Source: Leifsonia sp040686855 (GTDB taxonomy: Bacteria; Actinomycetota; Actinomycetes; Actinomycetales; Microbacteriaceae). Taken from it: a DNA stretch of 64,000 nucleotides. Shown in pieces: positions 41,298 to 49,763 of this stretch. The first letter of the stretch is position 1; each line of letters begins with the position of its first letter. Location: the NCBI RefSeq assembly GCF_040686855.1, contig NZ_JBFBOG010000001.1, forward strand, positions 558,001 through 622,000, in the 5' to 3' direction. The notes under the pieces are model-generated. The model searched no databases. It had not been told where the DNA came from and saw only the letters and a list, made by a program, of their open reading frames with translations. Made by a program: the position numbers and the translations under genes.

Positions 41298-42512
41298 TCA
41301 GCCCAGGCGCGCCTTCAGGTTCTCGGCGATCGCGTCCAGGAACTCCTCGGTGGTGAGGAACGTCTGGTCCGGGCCGACGAGGAGCGCGAGGTCCTTCGTC
41401 ATCTTGCCCTCCTCGACCGTCTTCACCACGACGTCCTCGAGGGTGTGGGTGAAGTCGATGAGCTCCTGGTTGCCGTCGAGCTTGCCGCGGTGCGCGAGGC
41501 CGCGCGTCCAGGCGAAGATCGAGGCGATCGGGTTCGTCGAGGTCGGCTTGCCCTGCTGGTACTGGCGGTAGTGACGGGTGACCGTGCCGTGCGCGGCCTC
41601 CGCCTCGACGACCGAGCCGTCCGGCGTGGTCAGCACGGAGGTCATCAGGCCGAGCGAGCCGAAGCCCTGCGCGACAGTGTCGGACTGGACGTCGCCGTCG
41701 TAGTTCTTGCAGGCCCAGACGTAGCCGCCCTCCCACTTGAGGCTGGAGGCGACCATGTCGTCGATGAGGCGGTGCTCGTAGGTGAGGCCGGCCGCGTCGA
41801 ACTTCTCCTTGTACTCGGCGTCGAAGACCTCCTGGAAGAGGTCCTTGAAGCGGCCGTCGTACGCCTTCAGGATGGTGTTCTTGGTCGACAGGTAGACCGG
41901 GTACTGACGGTCGAGACCGTAGTTGAACGAGGCGCGCGCGAAGTCGCGGATGGACTCGTCCTGGTTGTACATGCCCATCGCGACACCGGCGCCCGGCGCC
42001 TGGTAGATCTCGAAGGACTGCGCCTCGCCGCCGTCGGCGGGCTGGAAGCTCATGGTGAGGGTGCCCGGGCCGTCGAAGACGAAGTCGGTGGCGCGGTACT
42101 GGTCGCCGAAGGCGTGACGGCCGATGACGATCGGCTTGTTCCAGCCGGGGACGAGCCGCGGGATGTTGGAGATGATGATCGGCTCGCGGAACACGACGCC
42201 GCCGAGGATGTTGCGGATCGTGCCGTTCGGGCTGCGCCACATCTTCTTGAGGCCGAACTCCTCCACACGCGCCTCGTCCGGCGTGATGGTGGCGCACTTG
42301 ACGCCGACGCCGTGCTTCTGGATGGCGTGGGCCGCGTCGATCGTGATCTGGTCGTCGGTCTCGTCGCGCTTCTGGATGCCCAGGTCGTAGTACTCGAGGT
42401 TCACGTCGAGATACGGGTGGATGAGGGATTCCTTGATCGCCTTCCAGATGATGCGCGTCATCTCGTCGCCGTCGAGTTCGACGACCGTTCCTTCGACCTT
42501 GATCTTGTCCAT
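41298..42512 (-). CDS. icd: NADP-dependent isocitrate dehydrogenase
   Basis: This 404-aa TCA-cycle enzyme decarboxylates isocitrate to 2-oxoglutarate. It is of the eukaryote-like homodimeric type: VVELDGDEMTRIIWKAIKES, KCATITPDEARVEEF, MWRSPNGTIRNILGG, DDMVASSLKWEGGYVWACKN and EAEAAHGTVTRHYRQY. ATG 42512 follows AGGAGAACC. A TCTTGACATCGAGA-like dyad and promoter (42548-42586) lie upstream, shared with the divergent GNAT gene. Confidence 0.97.
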   Translation of the reverse strand: MDKIKVEGTVVELDGDEMTRIIWKAIKESLIHPYLDVNLEYYDLGIQKRDETDDQITIDAAHAIQKHGVGVKCATITPDEARVEEFGLKKMWRSPNGTIRNILGGVVFREPIIISNIPRLVPGWNKPIVIGRHAFGDQYRATDFVFDGPGTLTMSFQPADGGEAQSFEIYQAPGAGVAMGMYNQDESIRDFARASFNYGLDRQYPVYLSTKNTILKAYDGRFKDLFQEVFDAEYKEKFDAAGLTYEHRLIDDMVASSLKWEGGYVWACKNYDGDVQSDTVAQGFGSLGLMTSVLTTPDGSVVEAEAAHGTVTRHYRQYQQGKPTSTNPIASIFAWTRGLAHRGKLDGNQELIDFTHTLEDVVVKTVEEGKMTKDLALLVGPDQTFLTTEEFLDAIAENLKARLG

Positions 42513-42547
42513 GGTTCTCCTGAGTCTGTGCCGTTTGAGCCGACGAC

Positions 42548-42586
42548 AGCTTACCCGAGCCGGAGAACTATCTTGACATCGAGACA
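42548..42586 (-). promoter_or_regulatory. icd promoter with TCTTGA/TCGAGA dyad
   Basis: On the reverse strand TCAAGA (42576-42571) and TAAGCT (42553-42548) are 17 bp apart. The imperfect dyad TATCTTGACATCGAGACA (42569-42586) covers the -35. It may be an operator of a central-metabolism regulator; the regulator is not known to me. Confidence 0.45.
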
Positions 42587-42656
42587 CTTTCTCCCGGCGA
42601 ATCGTCGGCTGGGAGGGAGCTATGCCGCGGTCGTACGCGCACGTTACGCTTTCGTC

Positions 42657-43109
42657 ATGGCTGAGTTGAGACTGGAAGAGTTGAGCGCGCGGACCGTCGT
42701 GGCGGCCAACGCGCTGACGCTGAAGCCGGGCCAGGAGCAGTTCGTCGCTCCGGTCTCCTACTCGGCGGCGGCCGCCATCCCGGACCCGAACACCTCCTGG
42801 CAGCGCGTGGTCCTCGACGGCGACGACGTGGTCGCGTTCATCATGGGCAGCTTCGACCCGAACGCCGAGCACGAGGAGTTCAAAGCCATCCTGTGGCGCA
42901 TCAACGTGGATGCGGACGACCAGGGCCGCGGCATCGGGACGTTCGCCGTCCGGGCCCTCGCCGAGGAGGCCCGCCAGCGCGGTCTGCAGCGCCTCTACGT
43001 CATCTGGGAGTCGGGCGAGCTCGGCCCCGAGCAGTTCTTCCTGCGCAGCGGGTTCCAGCCGGTCGGCGAGACGCAGTACGGCGAGACGGTCGGTGCCCTC
43101 GAGCTCTGA
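42657..43109 (+). CDS. GNAT-family N-acetyltransferase
   Basis: This 150-aa GNAT protein has the acetyl-CoA binding motif WRINVDADDQGRGIGTFAVR (Q/RxxGxG/A, about residues 82-101), followed by RLYVIWESGELGPEQFFLRS and the typical GFQPVGETQYGE near the C-terminus. Its last 17 bases overlap the start of the alkyltransferase-like gene, so the two are probably coexpressed. The acceptor substrate is unknown. Confidence 0.9.
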   Translation: MAELRLEELSARTVVAANALTLKPGQEQFVAPVSYSAAAAIPDPNTSWQRVVLDGDDVVAFIMGSFDPNAEHEEFKAILWRINVDADDQGRGIGTFAVRALAEEARQRGLQRLYVIWESGELGPEQFFLRSGFQPVGETQYGETVGALEL

Positions 43110-43458
43110 CGACGCCTCCAGCGAGGCGTCCGACGACGTCCCGTTCGTCGAGCGCGTCCTCGAGGTCGTCGACGCCATTCCGCCCGGGCATGTCATGACC
43201 TACGGCGACGTGGCCGCGACTCTCGGCTCCCGCGCGGCGCGGATGGTCGGCCAGATCATGGCGTACTACGGCGGCTCCGTGCCGTGGTGGCGCGTCGTGC
43301 GAGCGAGCGGACACCCGCCCGCGAACCACGAGCACATCGCTCTCCAGCACTACCGCGCGGAGGGCACCCCGCTTCTGGGGGTGGGCACCGCGGCGTACCG
43401 GGTCGACCTGCGGGCCGCCCGCTACGATGGCGCGGGGAGTCATCCCTCCGACCGATGA
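43093..43458 (+). CDS. Alkyltransferase-like (ATL) DNA-binding protein
   Basis: This 121-aa protein resembles the MGMT C-terminal domain: VLEVVDAIPPGHVMTYGDVA, SRAARMVGQIM and the active-site region VPWWRVVRASG. The reactive Cys of MGMT (PCHRV) is Trp here (PWWRV) and the His is also Trp, so it cannot dealkylate by the MGMT mechanism. ATL proteins instead bind O6-alkylguanine and recruit nucleotide excision repair. GTG 43093 overlaps the end of the GNAT gene. Confidence 0.85.
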   Translation: MPSSSDDASSEASDDVPFVERVLEVVDAIPPGHVMTYGDVAATLGSRAARMVGQIMAYYGGSVPWWRVVRASGHPPANHEHIALQHYRAEGTPLLGVGTAAYRVDLRAARYDGAGSHPSDR

Positions 43459-43518
43459 TCCCCTCAGTTTCGTCGTGTTGACTTGCATCACATTCATTCA
43501 CCGTTCCCTGGAGCTGCC

Positions 43519-43944
43519 GTGCCCCGCATGCGTACCGCTGGAGTCATCGCGACGACGATCACGCTCGCCCTGGCCCTGTCCGGATGCTCGGTGATCACCG
43601 CGTTCGAGCCCCACGTCTCGGCCGAGATCTACGACACGGCGAAGGACATGAAGGCCGCCGACACCGCCGTCTTCGGCTCGCCGACGTTCGTTCCGGACGA
43701 CGCCACCATCATCCGCGTCGACTACGACACGCAGGACGGCTCCGCGATCATGACCTACGCGTCGAAGACGCATGTGGCCCCCGGGACGTGCGCGAAGGAA
43801 GTGCCGGTGCCCAAGCCGACCATCCAGGACAGCTGGTGGCCCGTGGACGGCCTCCCGGCCAAGGCCGGCGACTGCGGCGGCGGCTGGTCGGCCTTCGCCA
43901 TCGGCGACCAGGTCTACGCCGCGAAGGCGTCCCACTCGTCGTAG
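43519..43944 (+). CDS. Small lipoprotein
   Basis: This 141-aa lipoprotein has a signal peptide (MRTAGVIATTITLALA) and lipobox ALSGC; the lipidated Cys is about residue 23. The mature domain of about 120 residues has four further-conserved-looking features: TIIRVDYDTQDGSAIMTY, two Cys (GTCAKEV, GDCGGGW) probably disulfide linked, and PTIQDSWWPVDGLP. I do not recognise a family. GTG 43519 follows GGAG by five bases. It is convergent with the histidine kinase gene, 16 bp away. Confidence 0.8.
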   Translation: MPRMRTAGVIATTITLALALSGCSVITAFEPHVSAEIYDTAKDMKAADTAVFGSPTFVPDDATIIRVDYDTQDGSAIMTYASKTHVAPGTCAKEVPVPKPTIQDSWWPVDGLPAKAGDCGGGWSAFAIGDQVYAAKASHSS

Positions 43945-43960
43945 GCCCCGGGAGCCGGGT

Positions 43961-45781
43961 TCAGCCGACCGGGATGGTCAGCTCGATGATCGTGCCGAGG
44001 CCCGCGACCGACCGCACGTCCGCCCGTCCGGAGACCGTCTCGACCCGGTCGCGGATGCCCTCGAGGCCGCCGCCCGGCTCGATGCGGGCGCCGCCCTGGC
44101 CGTCGTCCTTGACCACGACCGTGACCGTCGTGTCCGTGCGCGTCACCGAGACCGAGCAGTTGCGGGCGCGGGAGTGCTTCGCCGCGTTCGCCAGCGCCTC
44201 GGAGACGCAGTAGTAGATCGTCTCCTCGACGACCTCCGGCAGCCGATCCCCCACGTCGACCTGCACCTCGACGGGCAGGTGGCTGCGCATCCCGAGTTCG
44301 TCGATCGCCGAGCGCAGGTCGCCGTCGGTGAGGACGGTCGGGTGGATGCCTCGGGCGAGCTCCCGGAGTTCGCGCAGCGCGTCGGCCAGCTGATCGGAGG
44401 CGCGCTGCAGGTCGCCGGCGAGCTCTTCGTCGCCGTGGGCCTCCGCCTTGGCGGTCGCGATCCGCAGGCTGATCGCCAGCGAGACGAGCTGCTGCTGGCT
44501 GCCGTCGTGCAGGTCGCGCTCCAGGCGTCTGCGGGCGAGGTAGCCCTCCTCGACGAGGCGGAGGCGCGATTGCCGCAGCTCCTGGATGGTGCGCTCCAGT
44601 CGTGCCCGCAGGCGATCGTTGTCGACCGAGAGCAGCAGGGCGGAGGACACGGCGTCGAGCAGGCGGTCGTCCTGGCTGAGCGCGACATCGTGCTCGATCA
44701 GCGCGATCGGGCCCTGGTCGGAGTCGATCGCGAGTGTGGACCGGCCCGGCCGTGTCGCCGTGACCGCGTCCTCGGCCGGGATGCCGTCGCTGGTCTGGTA
44801 CGCCTGCAGCGGCTCGTCCCACCAGAACACGCGCAGGGACGAGTCGTGCAGCGTCCGCGCGAGGCTCGACTCCCACAGCCCGCGGTCCACCTTGTCGCGC
44901 GCGACGATCACCAGGTCGGCGACGCGCGACCGCAGGCCGCGCGCGTACAGCACGCCCCCGACGAAAGCCGGCGGGATGAGCGCGATCGCGACCGGCGGCA
45001 CGAACTGCAGCCAGCCGCCGTCCCATCCGAGCGCGAAGCTCAGCGAGTCCTGAATGGTGCCGAGGCACCAGAGCAGGATGGCCAGCGGCATGACGAACGC
45101 CACCCGGCGCGCGGGCAGCGAGCTCGTGAACCAGCGCGCGATCAGCCGGGCTGCGACGGTGAGCATCAGCGCCAGCCCGACGATGCGCCAGCCGATCCCG
45201 AGCCAGTAGTCCGCCGTGTCGCTCGGCAGCACCGCGTACGGGTTGGTGGCGCACCCGCATTCGGCGGCCTCGGGCGACGAGAACAGCAGGATGCCGCCCA
45301 GCCGGATCGCGAACGCGACCGTCACGGCGAGCACGAGCGCACGGTCGAAGCGCGCCGTCAGCCGTCCGGTCGGATAGCAGAGCACCAGGATGCCGACCAG
45401 CACCGCCCACAGGTCGGTGACGCCCTCGACCCACGGCCAGACCCATCCCCATTGCCGGACGAGCGGGTACCAGGCGCCCGCGGACCAGAACAGCGCGGCG
45501 CCGACCATCAGCCATCCCGCGATCGGGCTGCGGACGAGCCGCCACGCCACGACGCCGCAGACGATGTAGTCGAGCGCGACGGCGATGAAGACGATCGCCC
45601 ACCCGGCCCCGGACGGGCGCGGGCCGTAGTCGTTCAGCATCGCGCTCATCACCTGAGCCAGCACGTTGGACGCGATCGCGATCGTCACCGCGAGGGCACG
45701 GAGGGTCAGCCGGGCCCAGTGCGGACGCGCGGCGGGAGCGGCGATCTCCGTCCGCGAGGGTGCCGGCCGCGTGGCGACCAT
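43961..45781 (-). CDS. NarL-type sensor histidine kinase
   Basis: This 606-aa kinase has about eight N-terminal transmembrane helices (residues about 25-290) forming a membrane sensor domain with no large periplasmic part. A GAF-like region (about 310-385) and a coiled linker precede HisKA_3 (RDLHDGSQQQLVSLAISLR; phospho-His about residue 422) and HATPase_c (SEALANAAKHSRA, VKDDGQGGARIEPGGGLEGI, GLGTIIELTIP). It is the last gene of the signalling operon, 4 bp after the response regulator. The signal is unknown. Confidence 0.93.
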   Translation of the reverse strand: MVATRPAPSRTEIAAPAARPHWARLTLRALAVTIAIASNVLAQVMSAMLNDYGPRPSGAGWAIVFIAVALDYIVCGVVAWRLVRSPIAGWLMVGAALFWSAGAWYPLVRQWGWVWPWVEGVTDLWAVLVGILVLCYPTGRLTARFDRALVLAVTVAFAIRLGGILLFSSPEAAECGCATNPYAVLPSDTADYWLGIGWRIVGLALMLTVAARLIARWFTSSLPARRVAFVMPLAILLWCLGTIQDSLSFALGWDGGWLQFVPPVAIALIPPAFVGGVLYARGLRSRVADLVIVARDKVDRGLWESSLARTLHDSSLRVFWWDEPLQAYQTSDGIPAEDAVTATRPGRSTLAIDSDQGPIALIEHDVALSQDDRLLDAVSSALLLSVDNDRLRARLERTIQELRQSRLRLVEEGYLARRRLERDLHDGSQQQLVSLAISLRIATAKAEAHGDEELAGDLQRASDQLADALRELRELARGIHPTVLTDGDLRSAIDELGMRSHLPVEVQVDVGDRLPEVVEETIYYCVSEALANAAKHSRARNCSVSVTRTDTTVTVVVKDDGQGGARIEPGGGLEGIRDRVETVSGRADVRSVAGLGTIIELTIPVG

Positions 45782-45785
45782 GGGG

Positions 45786-46466
45786 TCAGACGTCCCGGCC
45801 CAGGAAGCGCAGCACGGCGAGCACGCGGCGGTGCCCCTCGGCCGAGTCCTCGACGTCGAGCTTCGCCATGATGTGGCCGATGTGGGACTCGACCGTGCGG
45901 AGGCTGAGGTGCAGCTCGCTCGCGATGCCGACGTTCGACTTGCCCTCCGCCATGAGCCGGAGCACGTCCCGCTCGCGCGACGACAGCGACTCGACGGCGG
46001 CCTCCGACGACCGGGCGTTGACCAGCAGCTGCACGACCTCCGGGTCGACGACGGAGCCCCCGCGGGCGACCGTGCGGACAGCGGTGACGAGCGTGTCCGC
46101 GTCGGCCACGCGATCCTTGAGCAGGTAGCCGGTGCCGCTGCCCGCGCTCATCGCACGGATGGCATAGGCGGCCGTCGTGTACATCGACAGCAGGAGGATG
46201 CCCGCGCGCGAGCCGTCGGCGCGCAGCCGCTCCAGCGCCCGCAGACCCTCGTCGGTGTGCGTCGGCGGCATCTTGATGTCGAGCACGATGGCGTCGACGT
46301 CCTCGCCCGCGACGGCGTCGAGGAGCTCTTCGGCCGTGTCGACGGACGCCACCACGTCCATCCCACCCGCGCGCAGGATCTGACCGATCCCCTCGCGCAG
46401 CAGCACTGCGTCGTCGGCGACGGCCACCCTGAGCGCGCGAGAACTGTCTGTCTGTCCCCCGCTCAC
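45786..46466 (-). CDS. LuxR/NarL-family response regulator
   Basis: This 226-aa regulator has a receiver domain (VADDAVLLREGI, phosphoacceptor Asp in AIVLDIKMPP, LSMYTTAAYAI, YLLKDRV) and a C-terminal LuxR HTH (ESLSSRERDVLRLMAEGKSN, LHLSLRTVESHI). It is the evident output partner of the histidine kinase encoded 4 bp downstream. A second receiver protein precedes it, so phosphate flow may be more complex than a simple pair. Confidence 0.95.
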   Translation of the reverse strand: MSGGQTDSSRALRVAVADDAVLLREGIGQILRAGGMDVVASVDTAEELLDAVAGEDVDAIVLDIKMPPTHTDEGLRALERLRADGSRAGILLLSMYTTAAYAIRAMSAGSGTGYLLKDRVADADTLVTAVRTVARGGSVVDPEVVQLLVNARSSEAAVESLSSRERDVLRLMAEGKSNVGIASELHLSLRTVESHIGHIMAKLDVEDSAEGHRRVLAVLRFLGRDV

Positions 46467-46471
46467 GCCGC

Positions 46472-46819
46472 TTACACTAGCAGGCTGCGGATCGCCTCAC
46501 CGCTCAGCTCCTCCTTGGTGATGAAACCCTTCGCGCCGCTGTCCGCGACCCGCCTGCCGTAGTCCGTCGCGGACCGGCTGGAGGTGAGCACCACGGCCAC
46601 TCCGAAGGCCCGCATGACGGGCACGATGTCGAAGCCGCTGGCGTCCGGGAGGCCGATGTCGAGGAGTACGACATCGGGCGTGAGGCGCCTACTCAACTCG
46701 ACGCCTCCGGCGGCGGTGTCGCTGTCGCCGACCACGGTGAACCGTTCCAGGCGGAGCAGTTCCGCAGCCTGGGCTCGGAACCGCTCGTGGTCGTCGACGA
46801 TCACCACACGGAGGGACAT
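46472..46819 (-). CDS. Single-domain (REC-only) response regulator
   Basis: This 115-aa protein is a receiver domain only: acidic pair VIVDDHERF, phosphoacceptor Asp in VVLLDIGLPDASG, the Thr/Ser in VVLTSSRS and the conserved Lys in GFITKEELSG. No output domain is present. It is first in an operon with the NarL-type regulator (5 bp downstream) and the kinase, so it may act as a phosphate sink or intermediate. ATG 46819 gives the normal start; the open frame upstream is not REC-like. Confidence 0.88.
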   Translation of the reverse strand: MSLRVVIVDDHERFRAQAAELLRLERFTVVGDSDTAAGGVELSRRLTPDVVLLDIGLPDASGFDIVPVMRAFGVAVVLTSSRSATDYGRRVADSGAKGFITKEELSGEAIRSLLV

Positions 46820-46998
46820 AGGGACATCTTCACCGCACCAGCCCGGTTGTTCATCCGTGCCTCCACGCAATCGGATTGTCGTGACCCCCCGGATGCGGGC
46901 CACCACGGCCACGACGAGTATGTGAGACAACCTCACCGACCCGAACGGCGAGGTTCCCCGGCCCGGGATGCGGGCCGAGACCACCCGAGGAGAGCGGG

Positions 46999-47854
46999 AT
47001 GTCCATCGCGACCCGAACCGCCGGCCCGACCGGCCCCGGCGCACTGCGTGCGGCGGCCGAGGCGGTCACGATGGACCATCCCGCTCCTCCCTCGCCGGTG
47101 GTCGTGATCGACCTCCCGCGCGTCGCCGACCGCTTCCGCGAGCTGCGCGGGTTGCTGCCGTGGATGGACGTGCGCTTCGACGTCTCCTCCCTCGCCCATC
47201 CCGCCCTGCTGACCGCCCTGGCGGCGGACGGCGCCGGGTTCGTGGTGTCGCACGACTCCGGCCTTCCGGTGCTGCAGCGCAGCGTCCCCGAGGCGCGGCG
47301 CGTGCTGTACGCGACGCCCGGAGCGCGGTGGCCGCGACGACGTTCCGCATGGGAGGCGGGTGTGCGCCGGTTCGTCGTGGACGACGCCCGCGACCTGGAC
47401 GAGTTCGCAACCGCCCCGGCGGGCACCGCGGTCCTCCTCCGCCTGCACCCGGACGACGCCGTCGAGGCGGTCCGCTACGCGCAGGCGCTCGGCGTCCGCG
47501 GTCGTCGCGAGCGGCCGCATCGCCGGCATCCTCGGCGAGCGCGTCGAACTGCTCGACCTCGGGGAAGCGCTGTCCGGCCCGATGGCCGGCCCGTCCGCGC
47601 ACGTCGCCGCGCTCGGCCGGAGCATCCGGGGGCTGGTCGCCCCGGCGACCTCGCGCATGACCGTCATCGCGTCCGCGGGCCGCTCGGTCACCACGGACGC
47701 CATCACCATCGTCTCGGGAACCGCGGAGCGCTATGCCGACGCGGCGACCGCGAGCGAGTACATCGACGCCGGCGCGGAGGTGCTGATGCTGCGCCGCCGT
47801 CGCCGCATCCTGCGCCCCGCGCGCGCACGATCCACCTGGTCCCCGGCGGGCTGA
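46999..47854 (+). pseudogene. Frameshifted, PLP-lysine-less ornithine/DAP decarboxylase-like N-domain
   Basis: The sequence resembles the alanine-racemase-type N-domain of group IV decarboxylases: VVVIDLPRVADRFRELRG, DVRFDVSSLAHPALLTALAA and GAGFVVSHDSGLPVLQ. The PLP lysine expected in the YAVK-type motif is Ser63. Near 47500 the frame changes by one base: the first reading ends in low-complexity Arg-rich sequence, while the next frame continues with VVASGRIAGILGERVELLDL and runs to the stop at 47854. The catalytic C-terminal domain is missing. It is most simply a decaying gene; a sequencing error could explain the frameshift but not the missing lysine or C-domain. Confidence 0.65.
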
Positions 47855-47893
47855 CTCGACCCCTCCCCCGCCGGCTCCTGGCCGGAGACGGCC

Positions 47894-47928
47894 GCGGGGA
47901 CCACGAGAAGGCTTCCCGTGGTCCCCGC
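47894..47928. terminator. Hairpin between convergent pseudogene and ABC exporter
   Basis: GCGGGGACCACG (47894-47905) and CGTGGTCCCCGC (47917-47928) form a perfect 12-bp stem with an 11-nt loop. It lies 21 bp after the ABC exporter stop and 40 bp after the pseudogene stop. A bidirectional terminator is likely. Confidence 0.6.
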
Positions 47929-47948
47929 GAGACCGTCGCCGCCGCCCG

Positions 47949-49763
47949 CTACACGAGCGAGTCGCGCCAGGCCGCGTGCAGCTGGGCGAAGCGCCCGGTG
48001 CCCGCGATCAGGTCGTCGGGCGTGCCGTCCTCGACGACGCGTCCGTGCTCCATCACCAGCACCCGGTCGGCGATCGCGACCGTGGACAGGCGGTGCGCGA
48101 TGATCACGGCCGTGCGGTCGGCGAGCAGCGTCTGCAGCGCCTCCTGCACCAGGCGCTCGCTCGGGATGTCGAGCGAGCTGGTGGCCTCGTCCAGGATGAG
48201 CACCGCCGGGTCGGCGAGGAACGCGCGGGCGAACGAGATCAGCTGCCGCTGACCCGCGGACACCCGGCCGCCGCGCTTGTTCACGTCGGTGTCGTAGCCG
48301 TTCGGCAGGCCCTCGATGAACTCGTGGGCGCCGACCGCCCGGGCCGCGTGCACGATCTCGTCCCGCGTCGCGTCCGGCCTGCCGAGCGCGATGTTGTCGG
48401 CGACCGAGCCGCTGAACAGGTACGCCTCCTGCGTGACCATGACGATCGCCCGGCGGAGGTCCTTCGGGTGCAGGTCGCGCAGGTCCACGCCGTCGAGCGT
48501 CACGGAGCCCTCGCTCGGGTCGTAGAACCGCGAGATCAGCTTCGCCAGCGTCGACTTGCCCGCACCCGTCGAGCCCACCAGCGCGACGGTCTGCCCGGCC
48601 GGGATGTCGAGCGTGAACTCCGGCAGGATGACGCGGTCCTTCTTGTAGGCGAAGGTGACGTCGTCGAACCGGACGTGGCCCTGCGACGACCACAGGTCGA
48701 CCGGCTTCACGGGATCCGGGACGCTCGGCTCCTCCTCCAGGACGCCCGAGATCTTCTCGAGCGCGGCCGCGGCCGACTGGTAGGAGTTGTAGAACATCGC
48801 CATCTCCTCGATCGGGTCGAAGAACCGGCGCGTGTACAGCAGCACCGCCAGCAGCACGCCGATGGCGAGCTGGCCGTCGGCGACCCGGAAGCCGCCGACG
48901 AGCAGCACGACGCCGACCGCCACGTTGCCGATCATCACGAGGCCGGGGTCGAAGATCCCGAACAACTGGATGACGCGCGCGTTGACGTCCCGGTAGTCCT
49001 CGACCAGGCCGCCGAACTCCTTCTCGTTGCGCTTCTCCTTGCGGAACGCCTTGACCGCGCGGATGCCGGTCATGGTCTCCACGAAGTGCACGATGAGCTT
49101 CGCCGACGCCACCCGCGAGATGCGGAACAGCACCTGCGAGCGCTTCTGGAACCAGCGCGTGAGCAGGTACAGCGGCACGAGGGAGCCCACCAGCACGACG
49201 CCGCTCTGCCAGTCGAGCGCGAACAGTGCGATCGCGATGAACAGCATGTACAGCACACCCTGCACGAGCTGGTTGATGCCCGAGTCCAGCAGCTCGCGGA
49301 TGGAGTCGAGGTCGCTCGTCTGGCGCGAGATGATCCGGCCGGACGTGTAGGACTCGTGGAACTCCAGCGAGAGCTTCTGGGTGTGCAGGAACACCCGCTT
49401 GCGCAGGTCGATCAGGATGGCCTGGCTGATCCGCGCGCTGAGCACCGTGTACCAGGCGATCAGCACGGCGCCGATGACGCCGGTGATCAGGTACGCGATG
49501 CCGGCGGCGGCCAGCGGGAACCAGTCCTGCTTGAGCAGCGCGGGCAGGCCGTTGTCGATGCCGTACGCGATGATCGCGGGGCCCGCGACCTGGGCCGCGG
49601 TGCTCACCACGACCACGACCGCGGTCAGGACCAGCCGCATCCGCAGTGGGTGCAGCAGCGAGCCCAGCAGGCGCAGCGAACGGCGCCGCACCTGGCGGCT
49701 CTCCTCCTTGTTGAGGTCGTTGCGCTCTTCGCCCTCGACGCCCAGCACAGTCGTCGTGCTCAC
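47949..49763 (-). CDS. ABC exporter subunit with intact Walker B glutamate
   Basis: This 604-aa half-transporter has six transmembrane helices and an NBD: Walker A GSTGAGKSTL (about residue 396), signature RVSAGQRQLIS (altered from LSGGQ), Walker B AVLILDEATSS with the catalytic Glu, and H-loop IIAHRLST. With the upstream partner it forms a heterodimer whose consensus ATP site combines this Walker B with the partner's intact LSGGQ. Such exporters (BmrCD, LmrCD, TM287/288) extrude drugs. GTG 49763 overlaps the partner's stop. Confidence 0.93.
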   Translation of the reverse strand: MSTTTVLGVEGEERNDLNKEESRQVRRRSLRLLGSLLHPLRMRLVLTAVVVVVSTAAQVAGPAIIAYGIDNGLPALLKQDWFPLAAAGIAYLITGVIGAVLIAWYTVLSARISQAILIDLRKRVFLHTQKLSLEFHESYTSGRIISRQTSDLDSIRELLDSGINQLVQGVLYMLFIAIALFALDWQSGVVLVGSLVPLYLLTRWFQKRSQVLFRISRVASAKLIVHFVETMTGIRAVKAFRKEKRNEKEFGGLVEDYRDVNARVIQLFGIFDPGLVMIGNVAVGVVLLVGGFRVADGQLAIGVLLAVLLYTRRFFDPIEEMAMFYNSYQSAAAALEKISGVLEEEPSVPDPVKPVDLWSSQGHVRFDDVTFAYKKDRVILPEFTLDIPAGQTVALVGSTGAGKSTLAKLISRFYDPSEGSVTLDGVDLRDLHPKDLRRAIVMVTQEAYLFSGSVADNIALGRPDATRDEIVHAARAVGAHEFIEGLPNGYDTDVNKRGGRVSAGQRQLISFARAFLADPAVLILDEATSSLDIPSERLVQEALQTLLADRTAVIIAHRLSTVAIADRVLVMEHGRVVEDGTPDDLIAGTGRFAQLHAAWRDSLV

